From: JAXGZG01 sp050952065 | Lineage (GTDB): Bacteria; Bacillota; Sulfobacillia; Fermentithermobacillales; Fermentithermobacillaceae | DNA length: 64,000 bases | Direction of reading: 5' to 3' | Assembly: GCA_050952065.1 (NCBI GenBank) | Contig: JBMNKF010000001.1 | Location: forward strand, 369,686 to 433,685 | Shown: one piece after another, positions 24,591-33,644 of the stretch | How positions within the stretch are numbered: position 1 is the first letter of the stretch | How the letters are laid out: each line of letters opens with the position of its first letter | Notes under the pieces: generated by a model | What the model was told of the DNA's origin: nothing | What the model saw: only the letters and a program-made list of their open reading frames with translations | Database searches by the model: none | Translations under genes and position numbers: made by a program

Positions 24591-25686
24591 CAGATGGGTT
24601 ATGGGGCTTTTGGCTATAGCGGTAGCTTTGGGGTTCTTATCCTACGTGTACTGGTCGGGCGGCACAAGAGAGACCGCGGCCCCCGGCGATTCGCCTTACC
24701 ATGAGCGGACTGACGGCTACTATACGGTGGTGGATGAGTCGTCGCGCACTTTGTTCACCACAGGCCTTACGGTTTCTGTGGGCGATGAATACATCGATGA
24801 GAACGACGGCCACTACATCATTGAACGAATAGAAGGGGACGTCGCAAGCGCGAGACTCGTGGGCAGGATGGAGGCCCTGCCAGTGTTGCCCATCTTGAGC
24901 GCTGCCGCCCAGGATGGCGTTGTAGCCATATATCACACTCACTCAGACGAATCATACGTGCCGACCGACGGTCATCACTCTCGTCCGGGTGGCGGCGGGA
25001 TCATTCAAGTGGGTTCGGCAATGGCCGAAAAGCTTGAGGAATCGGGCGTGAAGGCTGTACACGACAGTACGCTCCACGATCCACACGATGCAGGTGCCTA
25101 CGACCGCTCGAGGAGAACCGCGACTCAGCTTCTCAAGAAAAAGCCCTTAGCTCTATTCGATGTGCACAGGGATGCGGGTCCCGCCGAGCCTTACCTCAAG
25201 GATGTCGGTAACGCAGAGGCCGCCAAGTGCATGATTGTGGTTGGCAGAACCAATCCCAAGATGAGCGCAAATCTCGATTTTGCGAGACGTCTGCGAGACG
25301 CAGTGAACAAGAAGACTCCGGGGCTGGTTAAGGGCATCTTTATGGGTAATGCCGACTTCAACCAAGACCTTTACGAAAGGGCTCTTCTACTAGAGGTGGG
25401 TACTGAGAAGACCAGTCGTGAGGCAGCTGAGAGAGGAGTGGAACTGGTGGCATCGGCGGTTCCCGGCCTACTGGGGGCCACCAGCGGTCCGGAAGGTGTT
25501 GGCAAAGGAACTGGAAAGGCCATCGGTTGGGTCCTCGGGTTGGCCGTGGCGGGCGCCTTCGTCTACTTGTGGATAGCCACCGGCAGCTGGGATGAAATGA
25601 AAGCCAAGATTCTGGGCTGGTTCGGCACTGGAGGAGTGCGAATAGGCGGTGGCAGAGACGATCAGGAGGGCCCCCCCGATCGTTGA
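24574..25686 (+). CDS. spoIIP: Stage II sporulation protein P
   Basis: A 370-residue peptidoglycan amidase/endopeptidase used in engulfment. An N-terminal membrane helix (WVMGLLAIAVALGFLSYVYW) is followed by the SpoIIP domain with IYHTHSDESY (His121, His123, Glu127), LFDVHRDAG and a late ALLLEVG metal-site motif. A second hydrophobic helix (AIGWVLGLAVAGAFVYLWIA) near the C-terminus and a cytoplasmic-looking tail are extra to the core. It overlaps the YIEGIA gene by 4 bp. Confidence 0.93.
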   Translation: MTKRNNRWVMGLLAIAVALGFLSYVYWSGGTRETAAPGDSPYHERTDGYYTVVDESSRTLFTTGLTVSVGDEYIDENDGHYIIERIEGDVASARLVGRMEALPVLPILSAAAQDGVVAIYHTHSDESYVPTDGHHSRPGGGGIIQVGSAMAEKLEESGVKAVHDSTLHDPHDAGAYDRSRRTATQLLKKKPLALFDVHRDAGPAEPYLKDVGNAEAAKCMIVVGRTNPKMSANLDFARRLRDAVNKKTPGLVKGIFMGNADFNQDLYERALLLEVGTEKTSREAAERGVELVASAVPGLLGATSGPEGVGKGTGKAIGWVLGLAVAGAFVYLWIATGSWDEMKAKILGWFGTGGVRIGGGRDDQEGPPDR

Positions 25687-26576
25687 CGTTGTCTCACGGG
25701 CCTAGTATAGGTCTGGGAGTGCTTATGGGCGCCCTGGCAAGAGTCTCTATGCTGAGGTCGGACTACCGGCAGTATCCGACCTATCCCCACTCCTACACGA
25801 GTCACCTCTTCTTGGGGTTCATAGCGGCTTTGGCTGGGGCTGTGGCGATACCCGCACTCCTAGAGAGAGAGTGGACGGCGGTGACCTTCTTCCTGATCGT
25901 GTCTCAGCAGTTTAGGGAAATTCGGTCAATGGAACGGGACTCCCTAAAAGCCCTGGAAGACAGCCAGCTGGTGACCAGGGGCTCTGACTATATTGAGGAC
26001 ATAGCCAGAACCTTCGAGGCAAGATACTACATAGTGATATTGGTTGCGGCAGCATCTTCGGGAGGATTCGAGCTGTCGTCTATCTGGACCGGTCTTTTGT
26101 GTGGCACTTTGGCATTCTTGATTGGGGCGCTCCTTATGCGGCAAGAGCGTCTTGGCGACGTAGTGATTGTGGAGAGGGCTTCCCTCAATTTCAGGGAGGC
26201 GGACCTATACGTGGGCGATGTACACATCATGAATGTAGGCCTGAGAGAATCCAGGGAGATCATTATGAAGCATGGCCTTGGCGCCATCCTGTCGGCCAAG
26301 AACGATACGGCCAGGGATACTCTGGCCAATCCAGGACAACGGCAAGCCGTCTTGCACGACTTGGGCTCGATACTCGGAGTGCGGCGCGAGTTGGATACTC
26401 CTGAGTTCACGCCTCAGGCCAAGCGTGATTTGAAGACCGGCAGAGTGGGTGTGTTCATAGTGCCCATGGAAAAAGATGAGGGCCCTTTCTTGGAGGTTCT
26501 GAAAAGGACTCCCGTGCTCGAATCCGCCAGGGGAACTGCCCTGAAATCGCGTGCAGGGAGATTGGCCCGGGACTAG
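25683..26576 (+). CDS. YIEGIA-family membrane protein
   Basis: A 297-residue protein with several N-terminal membrane segments and the family's name-giving motif as YIEDIA at residues 103-108. Hydrophobic segments continue to about 155, then a soluble domain with DVHIMNVGLRESREIIMKHG. YIEGIA genes occur in spore-forming Clostridia; their biochemical role is not established. It overlaps spoIIP by 4 bp and precedes a small partner gene by 14 bp. Confidence 0.8.
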   Translation: MTLSHGPSIGLGVLMGALARVSMLRSDYRQYPTYPHSYTSHLFLGFIAALAGAVAIPALLEREWTAVTFFLIVSQQFREIRSMERDSLKALEDSQLVTRGSDYIEDIARTFEARYYIVILVAAASSGGFELSSIWTGLLCGTLAFLIGALLMRQERLGDVVIVERASLNFREADLYVGDVHIMNVGLRESREIIMKHGLGAILSAKNDTARDTLANPGQRQAVLHDLGSILGVRRELDTPEFTPQAKRDLKTGRVGVFIVPMEKDEGPFLEVLKRTPVLESARGTALKSRAGRLARD

Positions 26577-26590
26577 GAGATGAAACGACC

Positions 26591-26779
26591 TTGGAGGTTA
26601 CCATTCAGAAGGCAGTATTGTGTGCGGTTACCGACGATCTTGCCAAAGTGGCCGGTGTGCCCGCTTTTGTAGCCAGTGACGAGGAGTCTCGGCAGAAGAA
26701 AGCGAGATACCTTAGCCGCATCCTTCAAGGCGCAGTCCACGACCTAGGCGACGGGGTCTTGATAGTGGTTAAGCATTGA
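26591..26779 (+). CDS. Small capping-type partner of YIEGIA
   Basis: A 62-residue protein (VLCAVTDDLAKVAGVPAFVA, then DEESRQKKARYLSRILQGAV) of the small protein always found next to YIEGIA genes and annotated as its capping-complex subunit. TTG start is eight bases after AGGAGATG. It overlaps the next frame by 4 bp. The name comes from gene neighbourhood, so function is inferred. Confidence 0.7.
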   Translation: MEVTIQKAVLCAVTDDLAKVAGVPAFVASDEESRQKKARYLSRILQGAVHDLGDGVLIVVKH

Positions 26780-27565
26780 CCGAGACTCTTCCGCGGTACA
26801 TCTTGGCCACGAACGAGGCCAGGGCATACAGGGAGTTTGAGACCGCCAAAGGCTTCCAGGAGCCCTATGACGCAGTCAGAAAAGGTTCCTTAGGGTCTGC
26901 GGCAAAGGTGGGCGATTGGTATCTGGCTTGGGGCTTTACTCCCTCAAACACTGCCGCCAGGACCGTGGAGAACATACTCAGCATGTATGTGGGCCAGAAG
27001 TCACCCCCATCAAGAGTGTTCTATCTTTGCTATGCGGGTACTCACACATCCATCGTGGCTGGATACATACATCTGGGCATTCTGTGCCCGGGCGGCGACC
27101 CTTGCGGTCTTCGAGGAGTTTGACCGCCGACCGCACTGTGAAATCGGTGTACCCTGCTACTTGGGCACCGACCGCTGGGGCACTCAAGTGTACGCTCTGG
27201 GGACCGGATGGCTATCATCATCCCTGGAAAAGGCCATCTGCGATCTGGTGGAACTCTCGTCACCCCATGCCCGTGCGTGTTTCTGCTCCGTGAGAGGGTA
27301 TCTCGATTCCAAGGCGAGGCTTGGGGGATTCATCTCCCGGAGATGTGGACTCGTATCTCTAGGGCGAAGCCTTGTGAGCGCGTCTTTGAAAGAGAGATTA
27401 CCCTATATCAAAGAAGCCGTAGACTTCTGCCTTGACCTCTCCTCAAAGTGGAACGATAATCAAGGGCAACACAAAGGGGAGGTAACCTGGGTACATGGGC
27501 CAACTGCGGGGCGGACGTATCGCCGCGGTCGAGGATCAAAGTCTAGGACAACACCTGGGGATTAA
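26776..27565 (+). pseudogene. DUF3189 protein gene with a frameshift
   Basis: The first frame (to 27123) ends with RVFYLCYAGTHTSIVAGYIH and LGIL, the usual start of DUF3189. The rest of the domain is in the +1 frame from about 27086: ATLAVFEEFDRRP, GVPCYLGTDRWGTQVYALGT and GGFISRRCGLVSLGRSLV. The switch must occur at about 27082-27091 (CTG TGC CCG). About 70 residues before the domain (ILATNEARAYREFE...) match nothing I know. The C-terminal frame overlaps the DUF512 gene by 71 bp. Real mutation and sequencing error cannot be told apart here. Confidence 0.7.
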
Positions 27566-28883
27566 GCCAGGCGACACGGTCATATCCGTAAACGGACACC
27601 CCCTTCGAGATGAGCTGGATTATCGGTTTTACGTGTCCGAGGAAAACGTGACGATCGTGATTCTTTCTGAGGACGGCCAAGAGACAGTCCTGGAAATCGA
27701 GAAGGATGAAGATGACCTGTTAGGTCTGGTATTTGTGGATCCAATCTTCGATGAGGTCAAGACATGTAGTAACAACTGCGTCTTTTGCTTTGTGAGGCAG
27801 ATACCCCGTTGCATGCGAGAGGGTTTGCACCTTCGAGACGACGATTTCCGGATGTCCTTCATCTACGGCAACTTCTTGAGTCTCACTAATCTAACTCAAG
27901 AAGACTGGGTCCGCATCGAAGAACAGCGCCTATCCCCTTTGAGGGTTTCGGTTCATGCCACGGACAAAGCCATAAGGAGTTGTCTTATGGGGAATCCGGA
28001 AGCCTCCCGGATAATGGAACACCTGGCGCGGTTAGTTGGGGCAGGCATTCGGATCCACGTGCAGATAGTCCTACTAAGGGGCGTCAATGACGGACCTATC
28101 CTCCAAAGGACGCTGGATGATCTTGATTCTCTCGGGCCAAACTTGGTCTCAGTGGGGGTTGTGCCGGCAGTGTATACTCGCTACCGAAAGAACCCTCCTT
28201 CTCCGCCTATGGACAGCGTCTGGGCAGGTGAAACGCTGGACCTTCTAGAAGAGTATGCTGCCGCAAAAAGGCCCGAGCGTGGCGACAACTGGGTGTACGG
28301 AGCCGACGAGTTTTACGTCTCGGCCGGGCGTTGCATCCCCAGTTACGAGTATTACGGCGATTTCCATCAGTTTGACAACGGTATTGGGATCATCGCGGAT
28401 TTCCGACGTCAATTGGAGGAGACTGTAAAGAAGGTAGAGACGGGACAGGCCAGGGAGGCAGAGACCGGCACTGCACTTACAGGGTCGGGCAAGCGGCCGA
28501 AGAGTCTCGCTGTTACCGGCGAGATGGCCTATAGCGACGTCATTCGAGCGGTGGAGCGCTTGGGTCTCTCGGACCGGGTCTCCGTATGCTTGGTGCCAAA
28601 CACCTTCTTTGGCCCCTCGGTGACATGCTCGGGACTGCTGACGGGTCAGGACATCCTGGCCTCAGTCCTAGGTTTTCTTTCCAATGGGGTCAAGGAGGCA
28701 CGAGAGTACGGGTTGCTGCTCATTCCCGGTGTGTCTTTGTTCAATGGCCTTTTTCTTGACAACATGACGCTTGAGGACATAAGAGATGCAACCGGTTTGG
28801 CCACAGTCTTGGTGGAGCCAACTCCGGAGGGTCTCATAGGTGCAGTGGCCAGGAGAGGACAAGAATGTCAGATGAGTTCGTAG
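27495..28883 (+). CDS. DUF512 radical-SAM-like protein with PDZ domain
   Basis: A 462-residue protein. A PDZ-like domain (GIKPGDTVISVNGHPLRDEL) covers residues 5-70. A Cys cluster at Cys91, Cys95 and Cys98 (CSNNCVFCF) suggests an iron-sulphur radical-SAM fold, and the C-terminal half carries DUF512 (YVSAGRCIPSYEYYGDFHQF). This family sits next to der in many Clostridia; its reaction is unknown. ATG 27495 follows GGGGAGGTAACC. It overlaps der by 19 bp. Confidence 0.88.
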   Translation: MGQLRGGRIAAVEDQSLGQHLGIKPGDTVISVNGHPLRDELDYRFYVSEENVTIVILSEDGQETVLEIEKDEDDLLGLVFVDPIFDEVKTCSNNCVFCFVRQIPRCMREGLHLRDDDFRMSFIYGNFLSLTNLTQEDWVRIEEQRLSPLRVSVHATDKAIRSCLMGNPEASRIMEHLARLVGAGIRIHVQIVLLRGVNDGPILQRTLDDLDSLGPNLVSVGVVPAVYTRYRKNPPSPPMDSVWAGETLDLLEEYAAAKRPERGDNWVYGADEFYVSAGRCIPSYEYYGDFHQFDNGIGIIADFRRQLEETVKKVETGQAREAETGTALTGSGKRPKSLAVTGEMAYSDVIRAVERLGLSDRVSVCLVPNTFFGPSVTCSGLLTGQDILASVLGFLSNGVKEAREYGLLLIPGVSLFNGLFLDNMTLEDIRDATGLATVLVEPTPEGLIGAVARRGQECQMSS

Positions 28884-30205
28884 TCGCTATAGTGGGGCGA
28901 CCCAATGTGGGCAAATCGGCGCTCTTCAACCGGATGGTGGCTTCCGGCACCTCCATAGTGCACAAGGAAAGCGGCGTCACCAGAGACCGCTTATATGGGG
29001 TGTGCCGTTGGGGAGGCCAAGAGTTTACCCTTATGGACACAGGTGGTATAGACCTGGTCTCTGAAGACGATATGGTCCTGGCCATAGGGGCTCAAGTGCA
29101 ACAAGCAGTAGAGGAAGCCGACGCTTTGGTATTTGTGGTAGATGTTCGGTCGGGCCTCACTCGAGACGATATCGATATAGCGGAGTTACTCAGGGTTACG
29201 AGAAAGCCGCTATTGGTGGCGGCAAACAAAGCCGACGTTCCAGAACAAGATAGAAAGGCTTTGGAGTTCTACCGACTGGGTTTCCCTGATATCTTTCCCG
29301 TTTCTGCCGTGCACGGATTGGGAGTTGGGGAGGTCTTGGACCGACTCCTTGAGATTCGAGGCGAAGTCAAGGGTGTCTCCGAGTCGTCTTTAGATTCCGA
29401 ACAAGATACACAGGCCATTCGGGTAGCGATAGTAGGCAAGCCCAATGTGGGCAAATCGTCGTTGGTCAATGCCATCCTGGGCGATGAACGCATGACTGTA
29501 TCCACGCGGCCTGGCACTACTGTGGACGCAGTAGACACGCCATTCTTGTGGGAGGATACACAGTTCATACTCATCGATACCGCCGGGCTCCGCAGGCCCA
29601 AGGTGATAGGAGAGAGGCTTGAGGAGCTGTCGGTTGGGCGTGCCCTGTCAGCTATTCGCAGGAGCGATGTGGCCGTATTGGTAATCGACGGCGCCCAGGG
29701 CCTGTCGGCTCAAGAACGTCGCATTGCGGGTTTCATCCGTCGCAACGCCAAAGCTTCTGTAATTGTGGTCAACAAGAAAGACCTTGGACTTGCCGGAGGA
29801 GCCTCGCAAGGTCAATATCGCTCGGCTGCCCTTTATCAGTGTCGCCCTATTGCCTACTCCAAGGTGCTCTTTACATCATGCCTTACCGGCGAAGGTGTAG
29901 ACCGAGTCATTCCCGAAGTAGCCAGGGCATACGAAGAGTACGGTCGGAGAATAGAGACATCCGCCCTAAATGAGTTGCTTACCGAGGCGACCATCATGAA
30001 CCCTCCGCCCAAGAGCGCCAAAATCTACTACGGCACCCAAGTGGGACAGAGGCCTCCTCGTATGGTATTCTTTGTTAAAGATCCAGGTTCCATGACCGAC
30101 ATGTACCGGCGTTACCTGGATGGGGAGATCAGAAAACGGTTTGGCTTCGAAGGATCGCCCATAGTCATGGAGTTCAGAGCGAGGCAGAGAACAAGAAGGC
30201 GGTGA
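28865..30205 (+). CDS. der: Ribosome-assembly GTPase Der (EngA)
   Basis: A 446-residue GTPase with two G domains: GRPNVGKS at 11-18 and GKPNVGKS near 190. DTGG and DTAG G3 motifs and NKAD and NKKD G4 motifs follow. The C-terminal KH-like domain ends PPKSAKIYYGTQVGQRPPRM, then MYRRYLDGEIRKRFGFEG. It is needed for 50S subunit assembly. It overlaps DUF512 upstream and plsY downstream (GTGA), part of a compact operon. Confidence 0.97.
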   Translation: MSDEFVVAIVGRPNVGKSALFNRMVASGTSIVHKESGVTRDRLYGVCRWGGQEFTLMDTGGIDLVSEDDMVLAIGAQVQQAVEEADALVFVVDVRSGLTRDDIDIAELLRVTRKPLLVAANKADVPEQDRKALEFYRLGFPDIFPVSAVHGLGVGEVLDRLLEIRGEVKGVSESSLDSEQDTQAIRVAIVGKPNVGKSSLVNAILGDERMTVSTRPGTTVDAVDTPFLWEDTQFILIDTAGLRRPKVIGERLEELSVGRALSAIRRSDVAVLVIDGAQGLSAQERRIAGFIRRNAKASVIVVNKKDLGLAGGASQGQYRSAALYQCRPIAYSKVLFTSCLTGEGVDRVIPEVARAYEEYGRRIETSALNELLTEATIMNPPPKSAKIYYGTQVGQRPPRMVFFVKDPGSMTDMYRRYLDGEIRKRFGFEGSPIVMEFRARQRTRRR

Positions 30206-30819
30206 TCGGTGGGGTGCTGAAGGTCTTGGTTTGTGTATCGGCCTATCTGGTTGGCGCCATTCCTTTTGGGTACTTGGCGGCCAAACTGGCAGGCGTGGAC
30301 ATAACCGAGAAGGGGAGCGGCAATATAGGTGCCACCAATGTCCTAAGAACCCTCGGCCTGTCGTACGCTATTCCCGTTCTGCTTCTGGACGTAGCCAAAG
30401 GAGCCCTTGCGGCATACGCCGGGTTGCGGTGTTTGGACCTGGGGACGGTTGGAGCCCTCATTGCCGGTGCGTTGGCCATATCTGGTCACAATTGGTCTGT
30501 ATTCCTCGGGTTCCGAGGCGGCAAGGGCGTTGCCACCTCTGCAGGGGTAGGCTTGGTGATGTTCCCGCTTCTCTTGATGGTGGCCGTCTTGGTTTTCGTA
30601 CTTGTAGTGGCCGCTACCAGATATGTGTCCTTGGGAAGTCTCCTGGGTGTTTGGAGCGCCTTCGCTTTTTCCCTAATCCCCGGACAGGATACCACCACAC
30701 GGGGTGTGGTGTTAATCATTGCCATACTCATTACCTACCGGCACCGTTCGAATATTGGACGGCTAATATCGGGAACTGAAAATAAAGTTTTCGCAGGAAA
30801 GGGTAGGACCTCAGAATGA
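30202..30819 (+). CDS. plsY: Acyl-phosphate:glycerol-3-phosphate acyltransferase
   Basis: A 205-residue membrane acyltransferase for the first step of phospholipid synthesis. Motif 1 is GSGNIGATNVLRTLG, motif 2 is GHNWSVFLGFRGGKGVATS, and motif 3 is YRHRSNIGRLISGTENK, so all catalytic motifs are intact. It overlaps der and gpsA by 4 bp each. GpsA, the next gene product, makes its substrate glycerol-3-phosphate. Confidence 0.95.
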   Translation: MIGGVLKVLVCVSAYLVGAIPFGYLAAKLAGVDITEKGSGNIGATNVLRTLGLSYAIPVLLLDVAKGALAAYAGLRCLDLGTVGALIAGALAISGHNWSVFLGFRGGKGVATSAGVGLVMFPLLLMVAVLVFVLVVAATRYVSLGSLLGVWSAFAFSLIPGQDTTTRGVVLIIAILITYRHRSNIGRLISGTENKVFAGKGRTSE

Positions 30820-31847
30820 GAAAGGCGTGCGTCCTTGGAGCAGGGGCTTGGGGAACCGCCATTGCCATGGTCCTTGAGGACCTGGCCTACCAAGTAGTGT
30901 TGTGGGACAGGACAGAGTCGGTGGTGGACGAAATCAACCGAAACCACCGGGCCGTAAGACTCCAGGGTCTGGAGCTGCCTCAGTCGATAACTGCCACTTC
31001 AGATCCTGAAGAAGCCGTTAGAGACGCTTCCATTGTGATGTCCGCCATACCTTCTACCGGAGTGAGGGAAGTGGCTCGTCTGTTTGCCCCCAGTTTGCCC
31101 GAAGATTGTGTGCTTGTGAGCGCCACGAAGGGTTTCGATCCCGATACGGTTCAAAGACCAACCGAGGTGTGGACTCAAGAAGCGCCTCACGTTAGCTCGA
31201 AAATCGCCGTTGTGTCGGGGCCCAATTTTGCCATTGAGGTTGCCAGGAGACTGCCTTCCTGCACAGTGGTAGCGGCCGCAGACCCGATCGCACGAGAAAA
31301 GGCGCAGTCGGCCTTGATGACCAACTTCCTGCGGGCCTACACTCACTGGGACGTTATTGGAGTAGAACTGGGCGGTTCTCTCAAGAACATCATTGCCATG
31401 GCCTGCGGTATCGTTGAAGGCATGGGATTAGGCTACAATGCTCAGGCGGCTCTGGTTTCCAGAGGGATTGCCGAGATGACAAGACTCGGCGTTGCTCTGG
31501 GTGCCGATCCCCTTACATTTGCGGGCCTGTCGGGCATAGGGGACCTAGTGTTGACCGCTACGGGACATCTATCCAGGAACCGTCAGGCCGGTATAGCGGT
31601 GGGACGCGGTGAGTCCGTGGAATCCTTCATTGATCGTACAGGCTACACCGTAGAAGGTCTTGCTACCGTGAAGAGTGCCATCAGGCTTGCCGATGCCCAT
31701 TCGGTGGCCATGCCCATTACCAGCGTCATGTACCGGATTCTCTACCAAGGTTTGCCTGCTTACCAAGGTCTTCAGGAGATCATGCTCAGGGAACGACGGT
31801 CAGAATCTGAGTGGACGTTCCCCAACTCCCCTCTGCAGCGGCTTTGA
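30816..31847 (+). CDS. gpsA: Glycerol-3-phosphate dehydrogenase (NAD(P)+)
   Basis: A 343-residue enzyme making sn-glycerol-3-phosphate from dihydroxyacetone phosphate. Nucleotide-binding GAGAWGTAIA is near residue 5; later VSGPNFAIEVARRLPS, GVELGGSLKNIIAMACGIVE and AGLSGIGDLVLTATGHLSRN are family signatures. The product feeds PlsY and then PlsC. ATGA overlap with plsY. A C-terminal tail of about 15 residues is not conserved. Confidence 0.96.
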   Translation: MRKACVLGAGAWGTAIAMVLEDLAYQVVLWDRTESVVDEINRNHRAVRLQGLELPQSITATSDPEEAVRDASIVMSAIPSTGVREVARLFAPSLPEDCVLVSATKGFDPDTVQRPTEVWTQEAPHVSSKIAVVSGPNFAIEVARRLPSCTVVAAADPIAREKAQSALMTNFLRAYTHWDVIGVELGGSLKNIIAMACGIVEGMGLGYNAQAALVSRGIAEMTRLGVALGADPLTFAGLSGIGDLVLTATGHLSRNRQAGIAVGRGESVESFIDRTGYTVEGLATVKSAIRLADAHSVAMPITSVMYRILYQGLPAYQGLQEIMLRERRSESEWTFPNSPLQRL

Positions 31848-32004
31848 TCTCGTTTTATGTGGACTGTTCTAGCCTGTCATATTTCCACATATCTTCCATG
31901 TGTGATGGAGCGTAACTCATCTCCTAAGAAAGAGCCCTGCGCCGGGCAAGTTGTTCGATAGCTTGGCATATAGATTTCTGAACGCTCTAAGGAGGGAGAG
32001 TCAG

Positions 32005-33483
32005 GTGGAGAAATTCGATATCTTCATGGATATCGCCCAACGCACAGGAGGCGATATCTACATTGGCGTCGTAGGTCCTATGCGTGTCGGGAAATCCACC
32101 TTCATCCGTCAGTTCATGGAACTGTTCGTGCTGCCCAATATCACCGACCCTTACGACAAACAGCGAGCCATCGACGCCATGCCCCAAGCGGGGGCGGGAA
32201 AAACTATCATGACCGTGGAACCAAAGTTCATCCCCGACGAAGCCGTGCGGGTAGATGTGAGAGATAACCTCTCGCTGAACGTGAGGCTCGTTGACTGCAC
32301 CGGCTACCCTGTGGAGGGTGCCCAAGGCTACATGGAAGGCGAAGAACCCAGGATGGTCATGACCCCTTGGTTTGAAGAGGCGATTCCGTTCATGGCCGCA
32401 GCGGAGACCGGTACCGAGAAGGTTATAACCGACCACTCGACGATAGGTATCTTGGTAACCACCGATGGAAGCATTGTGGATATCCCTCGTTCAGCTTACG
32501 TGGAACCCGAGAAAAGGGTCGTGGAAAAACTTCTTGGGCTTGAGAAACCCTTTGTCATAGTCTTGAACTCGATAGACCCGTACTCTAAAGAGGTGTCGGA
32601 CCTTGCTACAGATATGGAAGGCGAGTACGGGGTGCCCGTGATTCCCGCCAACTGTCTGGAGTTGAACCAGGACGACATCACTCTGATAATGGAGCAGGTT
32701 CTGTACGAATTCCCTGTCAAAGAGATGAATGTGCGTCTGCCCAAATGGGTGCAGACGTTATCCATGTCTCATTGGCTTAGGAGCGACCTTGAGGCCAGCA
32801 TTAAGGATGCCGTATCTTCCGTGAAGCGGGTTCGGGACATTGATGGGTGTGTGATGCAGCTTGGCGCGGTAGACCATGTAGCACGGGTTACAGTTGACAA
32901 GGTGAACATGGCAACTGGAGTCGCCACGATTGACCTGGAGATCACCGAGGAGTCTTTTCTTGAGGTCATGGGCGAGCGGACCGGCCTTATGCTGACTGAT
33001 AAGTCCGACGTGTTGAATCTCGTGGGTGACCTGGTATCCGCCAAGAGGACCCTTGAGAAATACGAGTTGGCCCTGCAGGAATTGGAGGAGACCGGTTACG
33101 GAATCGTGGAGCCGACTCTGGACGACATGTCTTTCGAGGAACCCGAAATGGTTAGGCAAGGCAGAAGTTACGGAGTGCGCCTCCGCGCCAGGGGACCCGC
33201 TATCCACATGATAAGAACAGAAGTGGAAACCCAGGTAAACCCCTTTATTGGCACTGAGGAGCAAGGCGAGGAACTGGTGTCGTACCTCATGGAGAAGTTT
33301 GAGGATGATCCCAAGAAGATCTGGTCTACTGATCTTTTCGGCAAGTCCTTGAGGGACTTGGTCTTGGAAGGCGTCACGGGCAAGATCGCCAGGATGCCCG
33401 AGAATGCCCGGTCGAAAATGCAGGAGACTCTCGGCAGGGTGGTCAACGAGGGTTCCGGCGGACTCATCTGCATAATCTTGTAG
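32005..33483 (+). CDS. spoIVA: Stage IV sporulation protein A
   Basis: A 492-residue ATPase, the same length as Bacillus SpoIVA, which polymerises on the forespore surface as the base of the coat. It begins with EKFDIFMDIAQRTGGDIYIG, has P-loop GPMRVGKST at 24-32, and GYPVEGAQGYMEGEEPRMV. The C-terminus ends GSGGLICIIL, as expected. GTG 32005 is seven bases after AAGGAGGGAGAG; the frame stays open to 31951 without conservation. In homologues it is under mother-cell sigma-E control. Confidence 0.96.
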   Translation: MEKFDIFMDIAQRTGGDIYIGVVGPMRVGKSTFIRQFMELFVLPNITDPYDKQRAIDAMPQAGAGKTIMTVEPKFIPDEAVRVDVRDNLSLNVRLVDCTGYPVEGAQGYMEGEEPRMVMTPWFEEAIPFMAAAETGTEKVITDHSTIGILVTTDGSIVDIPRSAYVEPEKRVVEKLLGLEKPFVIVLNSIDPYSKEVSDLATDMEGEYGVPVIPANCLELNQDDITLIMEQVLYEFPVKEMNVRLPKWVQTLSMSHWLRSDLEASIKDAVSSVKRVRDIDGCVMQLGAVDHVARVTVDKVNMATGVATIDLEITEESFLEVMGERTGLMLTDKSDVLNLVGDLVSAKRTLEKYELALQELEETGYGIVEPTLDDMSFEEPEMVRQGRSYGVRLRARGPAIHMIRTEVETQVNPFIGTEEQGEELVSYLMEKFEDDPKKIWSTDLFGKSLRDLVLEGVTGKIARMPENARSKMQETLGRVVNEGSGGLICIIL

Positions 33484-33533
33484 AGAGGTCAAGTTGGCGG
33501 AAGCGAGTCTAGTGAGGCTAGAAAATGCGTCAG

Positions 33534-33577
33534 AGAGCCGACCCCACGGTACGTTGACGGGTCGGCTCTTCGGATTT
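33534..33577 (+). terminator. Terminator after spoIVA
   Basis: An 11-bp perfect stem, AGAGCCGACCC (33534-33544) with GGGTCGGCTCT (33559-33569), a 14-nt loop, then TTCGGATTTT. It separates spoIVA from the convergent reverse-strand gene and may work in both directions. Confidence 0.85.
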
Positions 33578-33644
33578 TAACGTGTCACGGTCGTGTTGGT
33601 GTTCCTCTCATCCGGGCTGGTCCATCCCACCGGCATGCTACCGT

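Noticed and set aside
31848..32004. Sigma-E promoter before spoIVA
   Set aside because: TCATATT and CATGTGTG are only 13 bp apart and the -10 match is poor; expected biologically, but not supported by the sequence.
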